From: Shewanella dokdonensis
GTDB taxonomy: Bacteria; Pseudomonadota; Gammaproteobacteria; Enterobacterales; Shewanellaceae
Direction: 5' to 3'
Assembly: GCF_018394335.1 (NCBI RefSeq)
Contig: NZ_CP074572.1
Coordinates: 868,001-932,000 of the forward strand
Length of the DNA stretch: 64,000 nucleotides
The position numbers were made by a program, and so were the translations under genes. The notes beneath the pieces are model-generated. The model did not search any database. It was not told where the DNA came from and was given only the letters and a program-made list of their open reading frames with translations. Positions within the stretch are counted from its first letter, which is position 1, and each line of letters opens with the position of its first letter. Below are positions 26,715 through 37,509 of this stretch, piece after piece.

Positions 26715-26754
26715 GCTTTGCTGGCGTGCATGTTTATCATTGCTAAATAAGCAT

Positions 26755-26778
26755 AAAAAGAGCGCCGCAGCGCTCTTT
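26755..26778 (-). terminator. Terminator of the SapC-like gene
   Basis: AAAGAGCGC-CGCA-GCGCTCTTT with A/T flanks works in both directions. It lies just past the stop of the minus-strand SapC-like gene. Confidence 0.85.
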
Positions 26779-26794
26779 CTATCACGAACTGTAA

Positions 26795-27493
26795 TTAAAG
26801 TTCAGATTCAAACTTCACCAAACGTGGGATCTGGTTCAGTGATGTCAGGTGACTATAGATAGGCCCTAACAGACCGCGCTTACGCAGTTCCAAGAAATCT
26901 TCATCTGACATTTCAGCCAGTTTACGTTCATCAATCAGGTAAATACCGTTGATATTACGTTGTTCACCTTTGATTTCGACAGTCAGAGTCTGAGCACTCA
27001 GCAACCCTTTGCTGTTCAGGTAGCCGAGGATAGCGCGGCTCTGCTGATCCTGTTCAAAATGCTTCAACAGGGCTTCACGACGGTTTTTCAGAAACTCAGT
27101 TTCCTTGCCATCAACAAATAATGGTTCGCCTTCTTCTTTGCTCACCTGATCGTTGTTTTCCCGCAGGCCAACCCAAACTTTCTCTTTCTGTTCAGGATCC
27201 AGCACAACTGTCAGTGGAAAATCGCGCAGCACGTTTGGCACATAGTTCGCCAGCCACTCTTCGCCTTTTACCAGCAGATTCTGGTTAGGTTTCAGACCCA
27301 GCATCATCACTGCCTGAAACTCTTCTGTGTCGTTATTTTTGATGAAAACGACGGGGACTTCTACCGCCGCATACAGCAATTCATGCAGAGAAACCGGCAG
27401 CATGTGCTGATCAGCTACGTGAGCATATTTGGGCGTAGTAAACTTAACGTCAGCATGCTTTTGATTATCAAGCAGTGCAAATGGTTCGCTCAT
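26795..27493 (-). CDS. SapC family protein
   Basis: 232 residues from an ATG with AAGGAGCTTTCA upstream. Family landmarks are LPVSLHELLYAAVEVPVVF near residues 32-50, AVMMLGLKPNQNLLV, and the C-terminal GIYLIDERKLAEMSDEDFLELRKRG. The SapC family, first named as a possible S-layer-associated protein in Campylobacter, is common in marine proteobacteria with no proven function. Cytoplasmic by sequence (no signal peptide). Confidence 0.87.
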   Translation of the reverse strand: MSEPFALLDNQKHADVKFTTPKYAHVADQHMLPVSLHELLYAAVEVPVVFIKNNDTEEFQAVMMLGLKPNQNLLVKGEEWLANYVPNVLRDFPLTVVLDPEQKEKVWVGLRENNDQVSKEEGEPLFVDGKETEFLKNRREALLKHFEQDQQSRAILGYLNSKGLLSAQTLTVEIKGEQRNINGIYLIDERKLAEMSDEDFLELRKRGLLGPIYSHLTSLNQIPRLVKFESEL

Positions 27494-27644
27494 TGAAAGC
27501 TCCTTGGGGCTCTTAATTTTAAAATTCTGTTAAAAATATGAAAGGAAACGGCTTCCCTTGGCCTAGTTATACCCTGTTTGCTGCCGAATAAAAAACCGCA
27601 ACCATCGCAAAAGTGATGTAACTGCCGGGAATTTCGACAATCTG

Positions 27645-28934
27645 TCAGTGCAGTTTCAGTTTTGGCCGTTGCCATTTCAACAGCCGCTGCGCAAAACGGT
27701 ATACCAAGGCAGAAAACCAGCCGTAAAGACTGGCCAGATGCCGTTGATATAACGACATGTACATCATGCGTGCCAGATAACCTTCAATAAACAATGAGCG
27801 TGAACGCAGATTGCCCATGAGATTGCCTACCGCAGAAAAACGGCTGAGTGACACTAATGAGCCGTAATCCCGATAACGGAATGGCTGTTCCGCCTTACCA
27901 TCCAGCCGATTAACCAAATTTTTGTACAGCGTCTCCGCCATCTGTGCCGCCGCTTGTGCTCGCGGTGGCACGGCTTTACCGTTATCCATCACCATTGCCG
28001 AGCAATCACCCAACGCATAGATATATTCTTGCCCTTTTACCCGCATGCAGGCATCGACTTCTATCTGATTACGCTTATTGATTGGCAAGTCGGTCAACTG
28101 TTGCAGCATATCGGGGCCTTTAACTCCGGCTGCCCACACTTTGAGTCCGGCGGGGATAATGCCACCGTCCTGTGTCACAAACCCTTCTTTAGTGACTTCT
28201 TTAACCTGCACGCCGATATGCAGACGCACACCGATATGATCTAGCACTGACTGTGCCCCGGCACTGACTTTGTCTGGCAGCGCTGGCAGGATCTTCTGGG
28301 CCGCTTCAATCAGATGAATTTCCAGATGGGACTTGTCGATATTCAGATAACCAAAGTCTTTAACAGATTCCAGTACATGGTAAAGTTCAGCCGCCAGCTC
28401 AACACCGGTAGCGCCAGCGCCAACAATCCCGATACTGAGTTTCTCACTGGTTTCATCAAGCAGCAGCAGATTATCCAGCAGTTTTTGATGAAACAGATTG
28501 GCACTTTCCAGATTATCGAGAAAGATACAATGTTCTTCGGCGCCCGGCGTATGGAAGCTGTTAGACACGCTACCGATTGCCAACACTAAACAGTCATAAG
28601 CAACATGGCGTTCATCCAGTAATGCTTCGCCATCATCGTTAACGACCTTTGATAGAGTGATTTGCTTGTTATGAGGATCACAACCGGTGATTTCACCGCG
28701 CAGGAAACGATAGCCGTTTTTCAGTCCGTGGTCACGATATAGCAACCCTTCGATTGATTGGTCGATCACCCCCACGGCAACTTCATGTAATTTCGGCTTC
28801 CAAATATGCACCGGACTCTTATCAACCAGGCATATTTCCGCTCGGCCACTGCGTCCTAGCTTGCGCCCCAACTTTGAAGCAAGCGCTAGGCCACCAGCGC
28901 CACCGCCAACAATTACGATCCTTTTAGGAGCCAC
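27645..28934 (-). CDS. ndh: Type II NADH dehydrogenase (NAD(P)/FAD-dependent oxidoreductase)
   Basis: About 429 residues. The FAD-binding motif IVIVGGGAGGLALASKLG is at the N-terminus, the NADH motif IGIVGAGATGVELAAEL is central, and YIYALGDCSAM is the second FAD motif. The C-terminal amphipathic/hydrophobic region would attach it to the inner membrane. It passes electrons from NADH to quinone without proton pumping. The start is uncertain: GGAGG lies 8 bases before GTG 28934, 5 bases before GTG 28937, and a TTG at 28961 extends the frame. Confidence 0.9.
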   Translation of the reverse strand: MAPKRIVIVGGGAGGLALASKLGRKLGRSGRAEICLVDKSPVHIWKPKLHEVAVGVIDQSIEGLLYRDHGLKNGYRFLRGEITGCDPHNKQITLSKVVNDDGEALLDERHVAYDCLVLAIGSVSNSFHTPGAEEHCIFLDNLESANLFHQKLLDNLLLLDETSEKLSIGIVGAGATGVELAAELYHVLESVKDFGYLNIDKSHLEIHLIEAAQKILPALPDKVSAGAQSVLDHIGVRLHIGVQVKEVTKEGFVTQDGGIIPAGLKVWAAGVKGPDMLQQLTDLPINKRNQIEVDACMRVKGQEYIYALGDCSAMVMDNGKAVPPRAQAAAQMAETLYKNLVNRLDGKAEQPFRYRDYGSLVSLSRFSAVGNLMGNLRSRSLFIEGYLARMMYMSLYQRHLASLYGWFSALVYRFAQRLLKWQRPKLKLH

Positions 28935-29052
28935 CACACCAACCTCCGAATACTGACTCAATGCGGTCTCATTAATACCACAAAACCGCTAATATGGTAA
29001 TCGCTTCTTTAGTGACTTTTAAATTAATCCATTTTAAAACAAATAGATAAAA

Positions 29053-30408
29053 CTATTTTATGGCATTATCCAAGCGTTTTAAGGTACGCACCATCCACAA
29101 CCATAACAGGGTGCTACAGCAAGATAACGACAGCCACACGCCATTGACACCAAACAAGCCACCGAGCACCCACAAGAGCACCGCCACTAACAGGATTTTG
29201 CTGCCGGTGAGCATAGCAGCTTCTTTAGGGCGATTGATGGCCTGAAACAAGCTGGCACCAACCAACACCATACCTTCCAGCGGTAAGCCCCAGAAATACA
29301 GATACATGCCCTCAATGGCTACCGGAGCCAACTGTGGGTTATCGCCAGCAAACAACCATAGCATCCACTGTGGTCTGCCATAGATGAGCAACCAGCCGAG
29401 CAAGGCTGTGGTTATGGTAACACTAAAAGCCAGCTTGGCTGCCTGACGCACCCGTTGTGGCTGCCTAGCACCGGTGTTGAAACTGAGGATTGGCTGAGTG
29501 CCAAGCGCAATGCCTTCAAAAATCAGATAAAACATGGCTTCGGTGTAACCGATAACACCATAGGCAGCGAGATGTAGTTCGTTGCCCTGCCATAACAAGG
29601 CAATATTATGCAGCGTCAGCACCACTGACAGATAAAGGCTCATCAGCATACTGGAAAGCCCCAGTCGACAGATGCCACGTACATGCTGCCACCGCAGTTG
29701 CAGTTGTCCCAGATGTAACTGCAACCGGGTGCGGCTACTGAAAAAATGGCGCAAACATAATGCGGCTGTCACCCCGTGAGATAACATGGTTGCGATGGCT
29801 GCACCGGCCAAGCCAAAAGGCAGCACAACAATCAACAGCCAGTCGAGTAGCGTATTCAGTACACCACCCAAAATCAGGATCAGCGTTACTGTGCCCGGAT
29901 GCCCATCATTACGTAACATGGCGGTGAAGGTCGTCGCCAGAATTGGCAAGGTGCCGAGCACAAAATACCAGAACAGATAATCACTGGCATAGGCCAACAC
30001 TTGGTCTTCGGCACCTAGCAGTCGCAGCACCGCTTCACTCCCGGCACTCCCCACCACCGCCAGCACGGCGCCACACAGCAAGGCCAGAGTAAAGCTATTT
30101 GCCACCACCTGCCGGGCTTCGGCGACTTTCCCCTGTCCTAGCAGCAGAGAGACCAGCGCCGCGCCGCCCATGCCGATTAAGGTTCCCAGCGCATATAACA
30201 CCGCGCCGACCGGATAGGCTAACGTGATCCCTGCCAGGCCATCGGCGCCCAAGTAATGACCAATGAACATGCCATCGATGGTCACATAAATGCCTGTTGC
30301 TAACATCGAGGCAATGGTTGGCACCGTATAACGCCAGAACAGCTTGGGAACAGGCGCTTGCAGCAATGCCAGATCAGCCTCAGTTTCCATCTTTATACTG
30401 CCTCCCAT
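29053..30408 (-). CDS. MATE family multidrug/Na+ antiporter
   Basis: About 451 residues with 12 helices in two MatE halves (LFWRYTVPTIASMLATGIYVTIDGMFIG at the start, seen as helix 1-2; later LEGMVLVGASLFQAINRPKEA). It resembles the MepA/NorM-like branch. The start at 30408 overlaps the stop of the CobW gene (TGATG) and has GGAGGAG directly upstream; ATG 30390 with GGAGG ten bases upstream is an alternative. Overlap means coupled expression with the metallochaperone gene. Confidence 0.88.
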   Translation of the reverse strand: MGGSIKMETEADLALLQAPVPKLFWRYTVPTIASMLATGIYVTIDGMFIGHYLGADGLAGITLAYPVGAVLYALGTLIGMGGAALVSLLLGQGKVAEARQVVANSFTLALLCGAVLAVVGSAGSEAVLRLLGAEDQVLAYASDYLFWYFVLGTLPILATTFTAMLRNDGHPGTVTLILILGGVLNTLLDWLLIVVLPFGLAGAAIATMLSHGVTAALCLRHFFSSRTRLQLHLGQLQLRWQHVRGICRLGLSSMLMSLYLSVVLTLHNIALLWQGNELHLAAYGVIGYTEAMFYLIFEGIALGTQPILSFNTGARQPQRVRQAAKLAFSVTITTALLGWLLIYGRPQWMLWLFAGDNPQLAPVAIEGMYLYFWGLPLEGMVLVGASLFQAINRPKEAAMLTGSKILLVAVLLWVLGGLFGVNGVWLSLSCCSTLLWLWMVRTLKRLDNAIK

Positions 30409-31436
30409 CACTCCTCCACAGCGGCACACGCCAATAATTGCTGTTCCAACAGTGCAGCATCCAGAGGCTCACGGCTGATAAGCTCTAACCGAGAATCCAA
30501 CGCATCATCCAGCTCTTCTAGCTGTAATTCGCCCTCCAACATGTTGAACGCTGCAATGCCATCAGCAGTGATCATGACCGCTTTCAGCCGCATCACCTGC
30601 TGGGCTTTGACCCATTGCAACAGTGGGGCGAGTGAAAATACCCAGGAAGGTGAGAATACCCAGCCATAACTGCAAGCATTGCCATCCTGATGTTGTTTGA
30701 ATAACACGCCTCTGGCATCAAACACCTCATCGGCTGCGCTGCCGGCATCAGTGCTGAAGTCTACAGTGGGTTGCAGCCATGAAGCTCGCTGCTTGGCAAT
30801 AGCGGTTGTCTCACTGGCTGATTGCTGCATTAATGGCCACAACTCAGTGGGTAGCGGTAACTGTTGCGACCAAGATAACCAAGGTTTTTGAGGGAAATAA
30901 TGCGCCAGAAACTGCTGTAACTGCTGCCTGACATCCATTTGCGTCTGCCACAAATCAGCTTTAGCCGCCAACAGGATATCAGCGCTCGCAAGTTGAGCCT
31001 TGAACGTTTCATGTTCACGGTAGCGCGCATCGGCCAGTTTACGCGGGTCTAGCAGACACACAGAGGCAAGCAAGCGAATCGACTGAGCAAACCCGTCCGA
31101 TTGCAGTGTTTGCATAATCTGTAACGGATGGCCTAAACCTGTGGGTTCAATCAGCAAACGTTGCGGCTTGGCTTTGGCCAGTAACTGGGTAATCGCCACT
31201 TGCAGCGGTACTCCGGCAGCACAGCAGATACAGCCACCTGCTACTTCACGGATCACAACCTGTGCATTGCCATTGCCCATCAGTCCGGCATCAATGCCGA
31301 TCTCGCCAAATTCATTCACTAGCACCGCCCAGGTTTCATCAACCGGTTTGGTTTGTAGCAAGGCTTTGATAAAGGTGGTTTTACCGGCTCCCAAGAAACC
31401 GGTGATAACATGGGTCGGAACGGCGGTAATGATCAT
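30408..31436 (-). CDS. CobW/COG0523 family GTPase (putative metallochaperone)
   Basis: 342 residues. Walker A GFLGAGKTT lies at about residues 13-21, the metal-binding CxCC motif (GGCICC) near 68-73, Walker B-like LLIEPTGLG, and KAD for the guanine-specificity region. COG0523 proteins insert metals (often zinc) into client enzymes. The C-terminal CobW_C domain includes RGVLFKQ and GELQLEELDDALDSRLELI. The client is unknown; co-transcription with a MATE exporter is unusual. Confidence 0.9.
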   Translation of the reverse strand: MIITAVPTHVITGFLGAGKTTFIKALLQTKPVDETWAVLVNEFGEIGIDAGLMGNGNAQVVIREVAGGCICCAAGVPLQVAITQLLAKAKPQRLLIEPTGLGHPLQIMQTLQSDGFAQSIRLLASVCLLDPRKLADARYREHETFKAQLASADILLAAKADLWQTQMDVRQQLQQFLAHYFPQKPWLSWSQQLPLPTELWPLMQQSASETTAIAKQRASWLQPTVDFSTDAGSAADEVFDARGVLFKQHQDGNACSYGWVFSPSWVFSLAPLLQWVKAQQVMRLKAVMITADGIAAFNMLEGELQLEELDDALDSRLELISREPLDAALLEQQLLACAAVEE

Positions 31437-31504
31437 AATAAGTTATTGAGACTGGCATTCAGCAAGTTGCCAAGTGTACCCAAATCTACCAACAGCGACA
31501 CCTG

Positions 31505-32752
31505 TTATCGGCGTGCAGGTTTGGCTCGCTGCCGCTGAGGGAAAGCACGTTTGGCACGCGGAGTCGCCGCAACCTTGGCAGTACTACGATAGCGCTCGGG
31601 CAATGGTGCAGTGGCTTCATAGCCGACAGGGGTTTGCTGTGGCAAAGTTAGCTTCAGTTGTTGTTGCAACTGTTGTAGCTGCGGCAATTCCTGCGGGCTG
31701 ACCATAGACCAAGCCTCGCCGTCCATACCCGCACGGCCAGTACGACCAATGCGGTGCACATAATCATCCGACTCAGGCGGGAGTTCCAGATTGATCACCC
31801 GTGGCAAAGCCGGAATATCCAGGCCTCTAGCGGCAACGTCGGTGGCTACCAACACCCGGATCTGGCCGTCAACAAAAGCGGCCAAAGCCCGATTTCGCGC
31901 CCCCTGTGTTAGGTCACCATGAAATACTTGATTACTGATGCCATCCAATGACAGTTCCTGCCCTAGACGGCTAGCAGCATCCTTGGTGTTGACGAATACC
32001 AGTGTCTGTTGCCAGTTATGTTTCCCCACCAGTTCTGCCAGCAACTCGGCTTTTCGCTGTTTAGGCACCAGTAACACCTGCTGACGGATATGGCCCTGAG
32101 TCGCACTGTGTGGCAATTCAACCCATTGTGGCTGCTGCGTCAATTGCTGCCCTAACTGGCGAATGGCGGGCGGGAACGTGGCAGAAAACAACATGGTCTG
32201 TCGCTTGATGGGCAACCATTTATGCAAGCGTTGGATATCTTTAATAAATCCCATATCCAGCATGCGATCGGCCTCATCCAGCACCAGAAACTGCAATTGA
32301 CTGAGATTCAGATAATCCTGGCTCAAGTGGTCAAATAGGCGCCCCGGTGTCGCGATCAGAATATCGACGCCTTGCTGTAACCGCTGGCGCTGTGGCCGAA
32401 AATTAACGCCACCATAGACGGCACAAATCTGTAACGATGACCCCAGCGCAAACGCGGTAAAATGCGTGGCAAGCTGCTGTGCCAATTCGCGGGTTGGGGT
32501 AAGGATCAGTGCTTTGGGTGTGGCACTGGGAGTTTCATTGGCGGCAAGCGGCTCAGCAACCGTTAACCGAGCGATTATCGGCAAAGCAAACGCTGCCGTT
32601 TTACCACTGCCGGTCTGCGCCGACACCAGCAGATCATGCCCCGCGAGCGCCAATGGTAATACCTGTTGCTGTACGGGCGTCAGTTGGCGATAACCGTAAT
32701 CTGTCACCGCAGTGAGCAATGGATGAGGCAGTGATAATTCAGAAAACAGCAT
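31505..32752 (-). CDS. DEAD-box ATP-dependent RNA helicase, RhlE-like
   Basis: 415 residues from ATG 32752. All motifs are present in order: Q motif (YRQLTPVQQQVLPLALAG), motif I SAQTGSGKT, Ia PTRELAQQL, II LDEADRML, III SATFP, IV-V (LVFVNTKDAA; VATDVAARGLDIP) and VI HRIGRTGRAG. The basic Arg-rich tail (PRAKRAFPQRQRAKPARR) is a probable RNA-binding extension. It remodels structured RNA, often in ribosome assembly or cold adaptation. Confidence 0.92.
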   Translation of the reverse strand: MLFSELSLPHPLLTAVTDYGYRQLTPVQQQVLPLALAGHDLLVSAQTGSGKTAAFALPIIARLTVAEPLAANETPSATPKALILTPTRELAQQLATHFTAFALGSSLQICAVYGGVNFRPQRQRLQQGVDILIATPGRLFDHLSQDYLNLSQLQFLVLDEADRMLDMGFIKDIQRLHKWLPIKRQTMLFSATFPPAIRQLGQQLTQQPQWVELPHSATQGHIRQQVLLVPKQRKAELLAELVGKHNWQQTLVFVNTKDAASRLGQELSLDGISNQVFHGDLTQGARNRALAAFVDGQIRVLVATDVAARGLDIPALPRVINLELPPESDDYVHRIGRTGRAGMDGEAWSMVSPQELPQLQQLQQQLKLTLPQQTPVGYEATAPLPERYRSTAKVAATPRAKRAFPQRQRAKPARR

Positions 32753-32799
32753 AATAGATCCGCAGCAATAAAAGCGCGCAGTATACACGCCGCCAAAGG

Positions 32800-35700
32800 T
32801 TATTCCGAGCGCTTATCAACAACCGAGGATTGCAGATAAAGCGCGGCAAATTCTGCTGCTGGCACAGGTCTAGAATAAAAATAACCCTGAGCATAGTCGC
32901 AGTTAATCCGTTGTAACAACGCTGCCTGCGCCGCGGTTTCCACCCCTTCAGCAATCACTTTCATACCGAGTTTATGTGCCATCACCACAATGGCCTCGCA
33001 CAAGGTTTGATTGCTGGCGTCATTGTCGATATTTTTGGTGAATGACTGGTCGATTTTCAGATAGTCGATATCAAACTTCTTCAAATAAGCCAGCGATGAA
33101 TAACCGGTACCAAAATCATCCAGCGACACCTGCACCCCGGCATCTCGGTACGCTAGCAGTTTTTCCGATACCGCCATGTTGGTATCCAGCAGCAGACCTT
33201 CGGTGATCTCAATACAGATCCCACCATCGGGCAACTGCTGCAATGTCTGTAGCCACTCATGAAAACGGGAGCCTTCATCGCGGAACTGTATCGGGGATTT
33301 GTTAATGCTGATCTGTACCGCAGTGCCAAATTGCTCGCGCCACTGCGCACCTTGTTTAACCGCCTGATGGAACACCCAATTACCAATGGCAAAGATCAAG
33401 CCAGTGTCTTCTGCCACGGGAATAAATTCAGCCGGAGAAACTTGCCCACGTTGTGGATGATGCCACCGAATAAGAGCTTCGGCCTTAGTGACTTTACCAG
33501 TAGCCAATTCCACAATGGGTTGATAACTCAGTTGGAAGGCACTGTTCTCGACCGCTGAACGCAGATCCTGGATCAAGCGCATACGGTAATGTGCCTGCTG
33601 CTGCATCGAATCCGTAAAATAGTGGTAGCGATTGCGCCCTTGCTCTTTGGCCGCATACATTGCCTGATCGGCATGTTTCAGTAACACATCTTCGGCATCA
33701 CCATCATCGGGATACAGGGTAATGCCGATACTGACACTGATATAAGCGGTTTCATCGCCCAGTTTGTAGGGCTCGGCAATACGCGCCAGGATCTGTGCAG
33801 CAACCCGTTCAATCCCCTGAGAGCTGATAGCATCCGAGAGAATAATCGTGAACTCATCACCGCCAAGACGTGCCACAAAATCGGATTCGCGCACGCACTC
33901 ACGCAACCTGGCAGCCGTCTGGATCAGCAACTGATCGCCCATATCGTGCCCCAGGGTATCGTTGACTTCCTTAAAGAAGTCCAAATCGAGGAACAACAGT
34001 GCCAGCTTACTATTGCGACGATGCGCTCGCTGGATCTCATGGTACAGCTGATCCAGCAACATACGGCGATTCGGCAGGCCAGTAAGGGGATCGTAATTAG
34101 CCTGATGCCAGATCACCTGTTCGGAATGCTTCTTCTCGGTAATATCAGAGAACAGGGCTACCCACTGCTTAGGCTCGCCTTTCTTGCCCCCGATGGTGTT
34201 GATGGTCAGCCAAGTGATAATCTCCTGACCATCGTGCCGCCGCACCCATAACTCCCCTTGCCAACGTTGATACTTACCTATCTCTTTTTTGATGGCGTGG
34301 AAGTCAGCTGCTGAGTAACGTTCACTTTTCAACAGACTGATATTTTTACCAATAATATCTTCATCACGGTATCCCATGATGGCGCAAAAGGCGGGGTTAA
34401 TGTTGAGAATTTTGCCATGACGATTGAGAACACTCATGGCTTCACTGCTATTCTCATAAACCGAAGCGGCCAGTTTTAACGAGGCTTCGCGCTGTTTTTC
34501 GCGGGTGATATCCTGATGAATACCACAAATTTTGACGGGCTTGCCCTCTTTACGCTCCATCACTTTTCCCACATCGCGGATCCAGCGAATTTCGCCATCA
34601 GTGCGGCGGATACGGTACTCGTTGCGATAAGCGGGAGTGATGCCAGCAATATGTTGCTCTAGCGCATGAAAGGTTTCGACCCGATCTTCATTAACAATGG
34701 CATTGAGCCATACTTGTTTGCCTTCATTGAGTTCTGCCAGAGAACACCCCAACATCACAGCAGTCTGCTGATCATTAGAGATCTGATCGCTCACCAGATC
34801 CCACATCCAATAGCCTAAGCGACTACTGGCCAACACCAACTCTAACTCGGCATGGCTCACGGCCAATGCTCGCTGCGCCTCTTTCGCCGCACCGATATCG
34901 ATATAACCGGCAATGACCAGTTGCACTTGGTGGAAACTGCGTTGGCAAGACACCGTCACGTGGGTATAAAGCACTTGACCGTTTTTCTTGATAAAACGTT
35001 TTTCTAATTCGTAACGTTCAATTTCGCCAGACATCATCCGGTTGAAATTGCTGATGTTGTCATCCATATCATCAGGATGCGTCAGACTATCCCAAGTTTT
35101 ATGCAGCAGTTCCTCTTCGCTGTAACCCAACATATAACAAAAATGTGGATTCACCTTCAGGAAACGATGCTCAGGCGAACTGATAGATATCCCGTAATTT
35201 CCCACGTTAAACTGTGAACGAAACAAGAAATCATCTTGCAGTTGCAGCCGCTGGGCAATTTCATATTCCAAACGTCGAGACAGCAGTTTGCCCATCAGTA
35301 TATTGACGAGCGGAAACAGTAACAGCACCGGCAGGGCAATACGTGAGATCACATCAACCGCAAGCGTTGCTGGTAATAGCAACATCCACAGCAGCATCAG
35401 CACGTGTGCCAACAGGGAAAAATAATCAGTTCCAGATAGCTGATATGAGTCAGTGACTGGCGATTCCAGTTACGCCACTTCCGCCAGCCAATCCCCACTA
35501 AGCCACTGGTCCAGATCACCCCAATACCGATAAAGGCACCTTCGCCGCCCAAATAGAGACGAAACAAGGAGGCAATTACGCAGGCTAACAGTGTTGGAAT
35601 ACCACCAAAAAACAGCCCCGCCATACACAGCAGCACACTGCGGCTATCAAAAATAAGCCCAGGGCTGTAAGTCCACGGGGTCAGCATTACCGCAATACAG

Positions 35701-35837
35701 ATCCCACCAACCAACACGCCAGACAGCAGTTGCCACCACGCCAGATAACGACTGTTATTGCGATTCAGCGGAATCGCATCGTAGATCAGGATCAACGCCA
35801 ACAGCAAAGCTGCATTCTGCACTAATGGAAGAAACAT
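32800..35837 (-). CDS. 5TM-LYT / PAS / GGDEF / EAL sensor protein, interrupted by one frameshift
   Basis: A membrane c-di-GMP enzyme of about 1012 residues after repair. Residues 1-165 are a five-helix 5TMR-LYT-type sensor (QNAALLLALILIYD; FDSRSVLLCMAGLFFGG). Three PAS domains follow. The diguanylate cyclase domain has an intact active site (ARLGGDEFTIIL), and the phosphodiesterase domain has AEALIRWHHP plus DDFGTGYSSLAYL and KIDQSF, so both activities are possible. The first frame ends YLELIIFPCWHTC; adding one base to the A5 run at 35418-35422 fuses it to LAHVLMLLWM and the rest. It lies 75 bases after glgA, possibly on the same transcript. Confidence 0.9.
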
Positions 35838-35912
35838 ATCTGGCTCCGAAGGCCCTGAAAAAACCGCTACACCATCGATCTGATTTTAGCAGAGTCCTTT
35901 GAATTTCTTCGA

Positions 35913-37483
35913 TTAGTTAGCTGAACTATAGAGCTTGTCCACATATTCGCGGGCACTGTCACGCCATTCAAAGCGACTGGCCTGAGCCACCGCCACCAAT
36001 TGCTGCCAATGCGTAGTGTTAAAAAGGGCTAAGGCTCGTGCCAATGTTTGCAGCAAGGCTTCACTTTGTTGCTGTAGATTATTGCCGGCAAATACAAAAC
36101 CGTTGCGGCCATCGGCAACCGTATCTTTAAGACCACCAACACCATGCACCAGACAAGGCTGCCCAGCTTTTAGTGCCAGCATTTGGCTGATGCCACAGGG
36201 TTCAAAGGAGCTGGGCATCAGAAATAGATCTCCGCAATGATAAAGTGCCGCCGACAACTGCTCATGATAGCCGTTGATAAACAGAAAGTTATGATGACGG
36301 GCGGCCACTTCGCTGAACTCCCGCGCCAATGCCGCATCGCCGTTGCCCAATAACCAGAAACGTGCCGACTCATCCCATGACGCCAATTGTTCTAAGATGG
36401 CATCCAACACCAAACCGCCTTGCCAGGGTTGCCTTAGGATCAACATTTTCTGATCGGTGAGTCGCCCAACAGATGTCAGTAAAAAACCTTGTGGCGATTG
36501 ACTCTGCGCCAAACGGATCTGCGCAATCATCTCCGATGAATGGACAAACTCGCTATAGCCCAGTTTGCTCAGCAGAGCCTGATACGCCAGTTGATTTAAC
36601 TGTGACCGTAGTTGCGTTCGCGGCAGTTCAGGGAAGCAAGCGTTATAGTTACAGCCATTGAGAATACCAAACAGCTTGCCGCCACGGCGCAAACGTTGTA
36701 GATCCAGTTCTAGCCCCTCACCACCAAAAATCCATCGGCAGGCCGCGAGGACTGCAACACCTCTTCGGCATAGCCCGGTGACACCAGATGAACCGCATTG
36801 CTAAGGTTAATGGCCGCCCGTAGCGGATTCACACAGTCAGGATAACGGGGGTCAATCGCGGCGGCTAACACCTTGCTGCCCAACGCGGTCATGGCCGGGA
36901 ACCAGGACTGCAATGAGGAAATATCGCCGGTCAATGGTCGGATCCCTTGCATCGCCAGATTATGAATGCTCAAAACCGTAGGGATTTGCTGCAATTTGAC
37001 ATACGCCGGTTCAAACGCCCGGATCATGCTGAAAAAGCCACAATGCCAGTCATGCAGATGCAGCCGTTCTGGTAACGGCAACAAGCCACCACAAAGCAGG
37101 GTGGCAACGGCGGTACAGAACAAAGCAAATTTACTGGCATCGGTAGCAAATGGGCGACCAGGGCCATCCTGGGTATAGATGGCATGACCAGGCGAGACAA
37201 ACATCTCATGGGCTAACAGATAGATCCACACATCCGGCAGCAATGGATTAGGCAAGCGATACAGCTTCAGCGGATAATGGCCACTGTCGAACGGCACCAC
37301 AAAGTCACAAACAAACTCTGCCTGTTGTTCCCGTGCCAAGAAGCCGTAGTCCGGCATAATCATATCGACGGCAACGCCATGAGGCTGTAGGGCTAACGGC
37401 AAGTCCCGCAACACATCAGCCATCCCACCCACTTTCGCCCCTTTGAGGGCTGCATTTTCAGCAGCCAGCATCAATACCCGCAT
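35913..37483 (-). CDS. glgA: Glycogen synthase GlgA, interrupted by one frameshift
   Basis: A GT5 ADP-glucose-dependent alpha-1,4-glucan synthase. The N-terminal part has KVGGMADVLRDLP (the KxGGL-type ADP-glucose site, here GGM), HDWHCGFFSMI and TVLSIHNLAMQG. It ends at DGFLVVRG. The C-terminal part carries GILNGCNYN, TSVGRLTDQKM and PSSFEPCGISQMLALKAG, the catalytic E-x7-E region. Adding one base to the A5 run at 36726-36730 gives DGFFGGEGLELDLQRLRRG and one protein of about 523 residues. It is the distal gene of the operon, 26 bases after glgC. Confidence 0.92.
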
Positions 37484-37509
37484 CGGTTGTCTGTTATCCT
37501 TGTTGTCTG

